This document shows, in pieces, positions 25,725-29,926 of a DNA stretch of 29,926 nt. The stretch is taken from the NCBI GenBank assembly GCA_023247155.1, contig JAHFGZ010000008.1:1-29926 (forward strand), in the 5' to 3' direction. The position numbers were made by a program, and so were the translations under genes. Origin of the DNA: Candidatus Omnitrophota bacterium. GTDB taxonomy: Bacteria > Omnitrophota > Gorgyraeia > Aquiviventales > Aquiviventaceae. The first letter of the stretch is position 1, and every line of letters starts with the position of its first letter. Below the pieces are notes generated by a model. That model searched no databases. It was not told the DNA's origin and saw nothing but the letters and a program-made list of their open reading frames with translations.

Positions 25725-26395
25725 GGCGTCGCGGCCAGCGCCGGGGGGGTGGAGGACGCGGCGGTGGTGCCGACCACGCTGAGCCCCTCCGGCAATTCGC
25801 TCGGCATCCCGGGGATGGGGAGGATGATCAGCCGCTCAGAGGCCACCCCCGACTCGACAAGCCGGTCGAAACCGCCGTCGCCCGCGCGCCATGACGAGAC
25901 CAGCATCCGGTCGTACGCCGACAGCGGCACGTCGCTGACCCGCCGAACCGGGTAGCCCAGGAACCAGGGACGCTCCGGCGCCAGATCCACCACGCCAACC
26001 AGCTCCAGGCCGATCTCCCGCACCGCCAGGAACGCGAGCTCCGCCAGCTCACCCGTCCCGTACAAGAGGACCCGCCGCTGGCCCGTCTGGGCCAGGATCG
26101 CCAACTGGACGTGGAGGAATCGGCGTACCCGGCTGTAGAGCGCAAGCGAGTAGTCGATGAACTCATACGTGAGGCGGGACTTCTCGAGGATGCCTTTCGG
26201 CGTAATGAGATACCGGATGCGGCTGCGCTTCGTCCCGGCGATCTTGACGTAGCCCTTCTTCAGCAAGCGGCGGAGCATGAGGTTGGTCAGGCCCAGCGCC
26301 ACCCCGATGCGCTTGGCCACCTCCCGTTGGGTCGTGGCGGGGTGCTGGGAGAGCTCCATGAGCAGATGCATGTCCCGGTACGTCTTGACGTCCAT
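25721..26395 (-). CDS. MarR_EPS-type winged-helix regulator fused to a Rossmann domain
   Basis: A 224-residue protein. Residues 5-78 form a winged helix typical of the MarR family EPS-associated regulators (TQREVAKRIGVALGLTNLML as recognition region, then KKGYVKI...RYLITPKGILEK as the wing). Residues about 106-200 add a Rossmann-like unit, VLLYGTGELAELAFLAV followed by LVGVVDLAPERPWFLG, resembling the N-terminal binding domain of PglD/CoA-binding proteins. The EPS regulators I know are single-domain, so this looks like a regulator with a built-in nucleotide or metabolite sensor. It lies second in the operon, about 1 kb downstream of two dyad repeats that could be its operators. C-terminal 20 residues are Thr/Ala/Pro-rich. 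Confidence 0.8.
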   Translation of the reverse strand: MDVKTYRDMHLLMELSQHPATTQREVAKRIGVALGLTNLMLRRLLKKGYVKIAGTKRSRIRYLITPKGILEKSRLTYEFIDYSLALYSRVRRFLHVQLAILAQTGQRRVLLYGTGELAELAFLAVREIGLELVGVVDLAPERPWFLGYPVRRVSDVPLSAYDRMLVSSWRAGDGGFDRLVESGVASERLIILPIPGMPSELPEGLSVVGTTAASSTPPALAATP

Positions 26396-26444
26396 CAGCG
26401 GCGGACCCGGTGCGCGGGTACGGCGTTCATGGCGGGCCGCCCGC

Positions 26445-27407
26445 TCATCGGGATCTCCCCACGCGCGCGGCGATCCTCCGCAGGACCAGGTTCACGAGGG
26501 CCCGCGTGGACATGTAGGCGAGCGAGTCATCCGTCACGGGCACGTAGATCCGGCTGAGCGGGTCCGTGAGGCCGTGGACGCGGAAGCCGTAGTGCCCTTG
26601 GCGTCTGGCGAGCAGGCCGTCTTGGTACGGGAGCTGGAACGGCCGGTCATGCGGCTTCTGGAAGACGTAGCACAGCCCGATAAACTCCAGGGTGGCCCAG
26701 TCCAACGTCCGCAGCATCGCTTCGGTGGGGGCGACGTGGAACTGGTCGTACACCCCCCCGGGCTGCCGATACTTCGGTGTGATGAGGTAGGAGGCGAAGA
26801 GCACCCGATACTGGTTCGCCGCCGCCAACCCTTCGTAGAAGGCCGTGTCGAAATTGTAGTAGCCGTTGCCGCCATAGAGGTTCTGCGCGCTCACGATGAA
26901 GCCGTGCGGGGCGCACAGGCGGTGCATCGTGCGGAAGACCTCGTCGATGTTGAAGACGTGCTCCGCGCAGCCATGGTCGGTCACCAAGTCGAACTGGCCG
27001 CAGGCGGACAGGGTCTCATCGGACAGGGGGGCATTGAGGTCCAACGGGATGGCCCCGTGCTTGGCGTTCACGTCAATACAGGCGTAGCGTTCCGCGCCCA
27101 GGAGTTCGTAGAAGGGCTTGGCAGGGCAGCGGCGCCGCCAGTCGTCTGGGTCCTGGTTGAGGTTGGGGAACCGTTCGGGCGTATAGCCGCTGAGCCCCAC
27201 CCCGGCAAGCCACCGCTCGAAGTCCTGCGGGCGCACCTGGTAGAACTCCTGGGAGCCGAGCTCGATGACCGATTTGACGGACTTGAACACCCCCCGCTGC
27301 CAGAGGTCCAGGTAGAGCTGGACCAGCCCATGGGTCAAGGCCATTGGAGTCCAGCCAACCGCCACCGCGTTCTCATCGGTCTCCCTCCAAGTGGTAGGTC
27401 CCGGCAC
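26445..27407 (-). CDS. Methyltransferase-like Rossmann protein of unknown function
   Basis: A 320-residue protein. VIELGSQEFYQVR stands where SAM motif I would be but lacks the full GxGxG; CIDVNAKHGAIPLDLNAP looks like the acidic-loop strand, and FDLVTDHGCAEHVFNIDEVF followed by LCAPHGFIVSAQ resembles the motif IV to V region of class I methyltransferases. The C-terminal part (from about 190) is rich in Tyr/Phe and unlike standard methyltransferases. It is the first gene after the intergenic promoter region. Start uncertain: GTG 27407 or ATG 27344 (MALTHG), neither with a strong Shine-Dalgarno. Fifty bases lie between its stop and the regulator start. Confidence 0.72.
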   Translation of the reverse strand: MPGPTTWRETDENAVAVGWTPMALTHGLVQLYLDLWQRGVFKSVKSVIELGSQEFYQVRPQDFERWLAGVGLSGYTPERFPNLNQDPDDWRRRCPAKPFYELLGAERYACIDVNAKHGAIPLDLNAPLSDETLSACGQFDLVTDHGCAEHVFNIDEVFRTMHRLCAPHGFIVSAQNLYGGNGYYNFDTAFYEGLAAANQYRVLFASYLITPKYRQPGGVYDQFHVAPTEAMLRTLDWATLEFIGLCYVFQKPHDRPFQLPYQDGLLARRQGHYGFRVHGLTDPLSRIYVPVTDDSLAYMSTRALVNLVLRRIAARVGRSR

Positions 27408-27451
27408 GTGTTGGCGTCCATACAGGTACGGATTCGGAGAGTGGCTGCGGC

Positions 27452-27466
27452 GTTCACGCGCTGAAC
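27452..27466. promoter_or_regulatory. Dyad operator-like site, proximal copy
   Basis: GTTCACGCGCTGAAC is an inverted repeat with five-base arms and a five-base spacer, 92 bp from the other copy (centre to centre) in the same orientation. Flanks are shared, with GCGGC/GCGCC on one side and AATGG on the other, apart from a three-base insertion (ACA) next to the right arm. It lies after the terminator and 45 bp before the GTG of the first operon gene. Confidence 0.55.
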
Positions 27467-27478
27467 AACAATGGACAC

Positions 27479-27520
27479 AAAAAAAACGGGCCGCTCACCG
27501 CGCAAGGCGGGGAGCAACCC
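27479..27520 (-). terminator. Intrinsic (rho-independent) terminator
   Basis: On the complement, the arms 27520-27507 and 27501-27488 pair as GGG / GCTC / CCGC against GCGG / GAGC / CCC, interrupted by a two-base and a one-base mismatch, with a five-base loop CTTGC. One G follows, then a run of eight T (27486-27479). This is a classic terminator reading in the gene direction. It lies 86 bp after the UXS stop, so it can end the GT39-UXS transcript; if transcription starts at the promoter inside the gap it would instead be a leader terminator (attenuator). Confidence 0.8.
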
Positions 27521-27543
27521 ACTTTAGGAAGATGCCACGCGCC

Positions 27544-27558
27544 GTTCATGCGATGAAC
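27544..27558. promoter_or_regulatory. Dyad operator-like site, distal copy
   Basis: GTTCATGCGATGAAC is a perfect inverted repeat with six-base arms and a three-base spacer. It lies between the candidate promoter and the terminator, at about +16 to +30 of the predicted transcript. Outside the dyad, AATGG on one side and GCGCC on the other match the second copy. A dimeric winged-helix regulator such as the MarR_EPS protein encoded nearby is the obvious candidate ligand. Confidence 0.55.
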
Positions 27559-27580
27559 AATGGGAAGCAAATGTTGCATA

Positions 27581-27609
27581 ATTTTCTTCTATCGCAGCAT
27601 ACTTGTCAA
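27581..27609 (-). promoter_or_regulatory. Candidate sigma-70 promoter for the long operon
   Basis: Reading the complement, a perfect TTGACA (27609-27604) overlaps the UXS stop codon and is followed, after 17 bases, by GAAAAT (27586-27581), matching four of six consensus -10 positions. Transcription would begin near 27574, giving a leader of about 165 nt to the GTG at 27407. The leader would contain both dyads and the terminator. The -35 match is strong, the -10 weak; no other convincing promoter is visible in the gap. Confidence 0.4.
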
Positions 27610-28541
27610 TAAGAAAACGGGGTCCGGAACCACGCGATTGTCCGCGAAAGCCCCGTATCGAGATCGACCGTCGGCTGCCAGCCGAGGAGCCTGCGCGCGC
27701 GGGTGATGTCCGGGCAGCGCTGCTTCGGGTCGTCCTGCGGCAGCGGCAAGAACTCGATGCGGCTTGCGCTCTTCGTCAGCGCGATAATCCGCTCCGCGAG
27801 CTGCAGGATGGTGTACTCCCCCGGATTGCCCAGGTTGACCGGATCGTGCTCGTCCGACCGGCTGAGCCGCACGATGCCCTCGACGAGGTCGTCCACGTAG
27901 CAGAACGAGCGCGTTTGAGCCCCGGTCCCGAACGCCGTCAGCGGCTCCCCGCGCAGCGCCTGGGTGATGAAGGCCGGGATCGCGCGGCCGTCGTCAGGTC
28001 TCATCCGTTCGCCGTAGGTGTTGAAAATGCGAACGATGCGGGTGTCCACGCCGTGATAGCGGTGGTAGGCCATCGTCATCGCCTCGGCGAACCGCTTCGC
28101 CTCGTCGTACACCCCGCGCGGCCCGACCGGGTTGACGTGGCCCCAGTAGCTCTCGACCTGGGGATGGACCTGCGGGTCGCCGTAGACCTCCGACGTGGAG
28201 GCGAGCAGGAACTTCGCGCGCTTCGCCTTGGCGATGCCGAGGGCGTTGAGCGTCCCCAGGGAGCCGACTTTCAGCGTCTGGATGGGCAGCTTGAGGTAGT
28301 CGATGGGGCTGGCGGGCGAGGCGAAGTGGAGGATGAGGTCGACCGGGCCGTCGGGCTCCAAGGGCTTGGAGATGTCGTGCGAGATGAGCCGGAAGGCCGG
28401 GCGGGCGCGCAGGTGCGCGATGTTGCGCTCGCTGCCGGTCAGGAAGTTGTCGACGCACAGGACCTCGTGGCCGTCGGCCAGGAACCGGTCGCACAGGTGC
28501 GAACCGATGAACCCCGCCCCGCCGGTGATCAGGATTTTCAT
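27606..28541 (-). CDS. uxs: UDP-glucuronate decarboxylase (UDP-xylose synthase)
   Basis: A 311-residue extended SDR of normal length for bacterial UXS. ILITGGAGFIGSHLCD is the NAD site; LASTSEVYGDPQVHP and YWGHVNPVGPRGVYDEAKR are diagnostic of UDP-glucuronate decarboxylases, with Tyr145 and Lys149 as YxxxK; RIFNTYGERMRPDDGR follows. It oxidises and decarboxylates UDP-glucuronate to UDP-xylose in the cytoplasm, supplying xylose or a 4-keto pentose precursor. ATGA overlap with the GT39 gene, so the two are coupled. A UDP-glucuronate-forming dehydrogenase is not in the window. Confidence 0.92.
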   Translation of the reverse strand: MKILITGGAGFIGSHLCDRFLADGHEVLCVDNFLTGSERNIAHLRARPAFRLISHDISKPLEPDGPVDLILHFASPASPIDYLKLPIQTLKVGSLGTLNALGIAKAKRAKFLLASTSEVYGDPQVHPQVESYWGHVNPVGPRGVYDEAKRFAEAMTMAYHRYHGVDTRIVRIFNTYGERMRPDDGRAIPAFITQALRGEPLTAFGTGAQTRSFCYVDDLVEGIVRLSRSDEHDPVNLGNPGEYTILQLAERIIALTKSASRIEFLPLPQDDPKQRCPDITRARRLLGWQPTVDLDTGLSRTIAWFRTPFSY

Positions 28542-29875
28542 CGCGCCGGCTCCCGCGAGCGGATCTCCGCGAGCAGGGCGGACCATCCGAGACACGCCAG
28601 GAGGTAGAGGGCGGGGATGAACGGCGCCCGGTAGCGGGTGTTGATGACGTACCACACCAGCGCAAGGCCGGTGAAGTAGGCGGGGAGCGCGCAGAGCGCC
28701 AGGTCCCCTCGCCTGCGCCGCCGGAGGGCGGCCGCGATGCCCGTGACCACCCCGATGGCCATGATGACCGCCAGCGCCGCCCGGTACGGGCCGGCGTGGT
28801 TCAGCCCCTGCACCAGATCCATCTGGCCGAAGCCCTGGTGCGTCCACAGCTCGAGGATCTGCGCCCACCAATCCGGGATCATCTCGCGCCAGATCACCGA
28901 GGGATCGGCCGCCACGACCGAAAGCCACGGCCCGAATCCGACCGACGCCGGATGCTGGCCCTGGATGCTCCAGGCGTAATTCGCCTGCCAGGACAGCGCG
29001 GAGCCTCGGGATACGCCCAGCGACCAGTGCCCCCACGCGATCCGGTGGCGGACGAGCAAGAGGAGCATGGGCGCGGCGAACCCGGCCAGCATCCACCCGC
29101 CCTGGGACCTGACCTGGCGCCAGGAGAGCGCCGGGCGCTCCCACAGCAGGAGGAGCGCCAGTGCAAACGGCGCCAGCGCGACGGTGGGACGGCCCAGGGC
29201 GGCAACCCCGAACATCGCGCCGGCGGCGCATGCCGCCCGTGCCCGCGCCTTCGGCTGGCGCTCGCCCACGGCGGCCCACAGCCAGAGCGCCCCGTAGAGC
29301 GCCGGGATCATGAGCGTTTCGGTGTTCAGCGTCGCCATGAGATGCACCATCACGTGATCGAGGACGACTAGGCCCGCGGCCACGAGCCCGGCGGTCCGGC
29401 TGCCCAGCAGCCGCCCCAGCCAGCAGACCGTGACGGCGAGCAGCCCCGCCGCGACCCCCTGCCACACGAGCCACGAGGGCAGATGCGGCCCGGCCAGCCG
29501 GAACCACAGCCCCATCAACGGCGGGAAGACGCTGAAGAAGTTCAGGTCCGCCTCCGGGGAGGTCAGGACCCACATCGGATCCTGGGCGACGCGCACGGCG
29601 GCGTTGTAGTAGGTGTTGCCGTCGTCGCTGTTCAGGAGATAGTCACCGAGCGCCAGCTGCCCGAGCAGGCGCATCCCGGCCGCCGAGACGACGAGCACGG
29701 CGCAGGCGAAGAGCGCCCACGGCGCCGCCTGCCACAGCCGCGCGCGAAGCCGCGGCGTCACCCAGCGCCACGGCTGGGCCACCGCCAGCTCCACGCCGAG
29801 CAGCGTGCCCGCGACCGGCCCGGCCCACGACCCACAGGCTGCCCCGCGGAGGATGAGGAGCGCCGGCGCTGCCAC
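28538..29875 (-). CDS. GT39/ArnT-like polytopic membrane glycosyltransferase (5' end uncertain, may be partial)
   Basis: A strongly hydrophobic protein with about ten predicted membrane segments. After the first clear helix (WALFACAVLVVSAAG) comes LLNSDDGNTYYNAAVRVA, the acidic periplasmic loop typical of GT39/GT-C enzymes, which use polyprenyl-phosphate sugars as donors on the outer face of the inner membrane. The C-terminal helices end in WYVINTRYRAPFIPALYLL, also usual for the family. Start is unclear: GTG at 29875 is in frame, but the frame stays open to the window edge (29926), and the family domain would be satisfied by a GTG further in (VTPRLRAR). So the gene may begin outside the window. 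Confidence 0.75.
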   Translation of the reverse strand: MAAPALLILRGAACGSWAGPVAGTLLGVELAVAQPWRWVTPRLRARLWQAAPWALFACAVLVVSAAGMRLLGQLALGDYLLNSDDGNTYYNAAVRVAQDPMWVLTSPEADLNFFSVFPPLMGLWFRLAGPHLPSWLVWQGVAAGLLAVTVCWLGRLLGSRTAGLVAAGLVVLDHVMVHLMATLNTETLMIPALYGALWLWAAVGERQPKARARAACAAGAMFGVAALGRPTVALAPFALALLLLWERPALSWRQVRSQGGWMLAGFAAPMLLLLVRHRIAWGHWSLGVSRGSALSWQANYAWSIQGQHPASVGFGPWLSVVAADPSVIWREMIPDWWAQILELWTHQGFGQMDLVQGLNHAGPYRAALAVIMAIGVVTGIAAALRRRRRGDLALCALPAYFTGLALVWYVINTRYRAPFIPALYLLACLGWSALLAEIRSREPAR

Positions 29876-29926
29876 CAGCTGCCGGCTCCACGCACCGCTC
29901 GGCCACCACGCGGGCGCACGATTGGT

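Larger units (their letters stand above)
27408..27605. other. AT-richer intergenic control region
   Basis: A 198-bp gap with no credible gene on either strand; it is visibly less GC-rich than the rest. It separates the GT39-UXS pair from the 28-gene operon and contains a candidate promoter, an intrinsic terminator and two related dyad repeats, listed separately. Confidence 0.85.

Noticed and set aside
26395..26430. Eleven-codon frame MNAVPAHRVRR ending in TGATG with the regulator start
   Set aside because: Could be a coupled leader peptide, but no Shine-Dalgarno or codon bias supports it and such short frames are common.
27335..27612. Short frames on both strands in the intergenic gap
   Set aside because: They cross the terminator hairpin and dyads, have no ribosome-binding site and no recognisable sequence.
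1..29926. CRISPR arrays, tRNA/rRNA genes, insertion sequences or phage genes
   Set aside because: Nearly all sequence is accounted for by minus-strand biosynthetic genes; no spaced repeats, transposase motifs or cloverleaf sequences were seen by eye.

Overview
The window is GC-rich DNA (about two-thirds G+C by eye) from one large cell-surface glycan biosynthesis locus. All 30 protein genes I can support read on the minus strand, so transcription runs from high to low coordinates. The style (dense overlapping genes, high GC, many sugar-modifying enzymes, several radical SAM enzymes, a MarR-type EPS regulator) fits an environmental Gram-negative-like bacterium. Methylomirabilota/Rokubacteria, Acidobacteriota or a former deltaproteobacterial lineage are possible, but there is no rRNA or housekeeping marker here to settle taxonomy.

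Layout in transcription order. (1) 29926-27606: a GT39/ArnT-like membrane glycosyltransferase, possibly running off the window edge, coupled by an ATGA overlap to a UDP-glucuronate decarboxylase (UDP-xylose synthase). (2) 27605-27408: the only real intergenic gap. It is AT-richer than its surroundings and holds a candidate sigma-70 promoter, an intrinsic terminator and two copies of a GTTCA-N5-TGAAC dyad. (3) 27407-1: one very long tightly packed operon of 28 genes, entered after that gap. It starts with a divergent methyltransferase-like protein and a MarR_EPS-type regulator fused to a Rossmann domain.

After the regulator come a transaldolase, two SDR epimerases, a fused nucleotidyltransferase-PfkB kinase (HldE domains in reversed order), a HAD phosphatase, an APH-type kinase and a split transketolase. 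Then follow a methyltransferase, an MDR alcohol dehydrogenase, an RmlD-like reductase, another SDR, an FkbM methyltransferase and a B12-binding radical SAM protein. The last part holds a WbuC-like cupin, two SPASM radical SAM enzymes flanking a UDP-galactopyranose-mutase-like flavoprotein, two tandem TIGR04372-type glycosyltransferases, an MsbA/PglK-like ABC exporter, a GmhA-like isomerase, a class III aminotransferase, an N-formyltransferase and the start of a NeuA-like cytidylyltransferase that runs off the left edge.

How the genes may work together (inference): transketolase, transaldolase, GmhA, the HldE-like fusion and the HAD phosphatase could form a route from pentose phosphates through sedoheptulose 7-phosphate to an activated heptose. 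UXS supplies UDP-xylose, the mutase a furanose, and the aminotransferase-formyltransferase-cytidylyltransferase trio an N-formylated amino sugar. FkbM, radical SAM, SDR and MDR enzymes would add methylation, deoxygenation or epimerisation. The TIGR04372 and GT39 enzymes would assemble or transfer sugars, and the ABC exporter would flip a lipid-linked product. No Wzx, Wzy or initiating phosphoglycosyltransferase is visible, so the locus probably extends beyond both edges. No RNA genes, CRISPR arrays or insertion sequences were seen.
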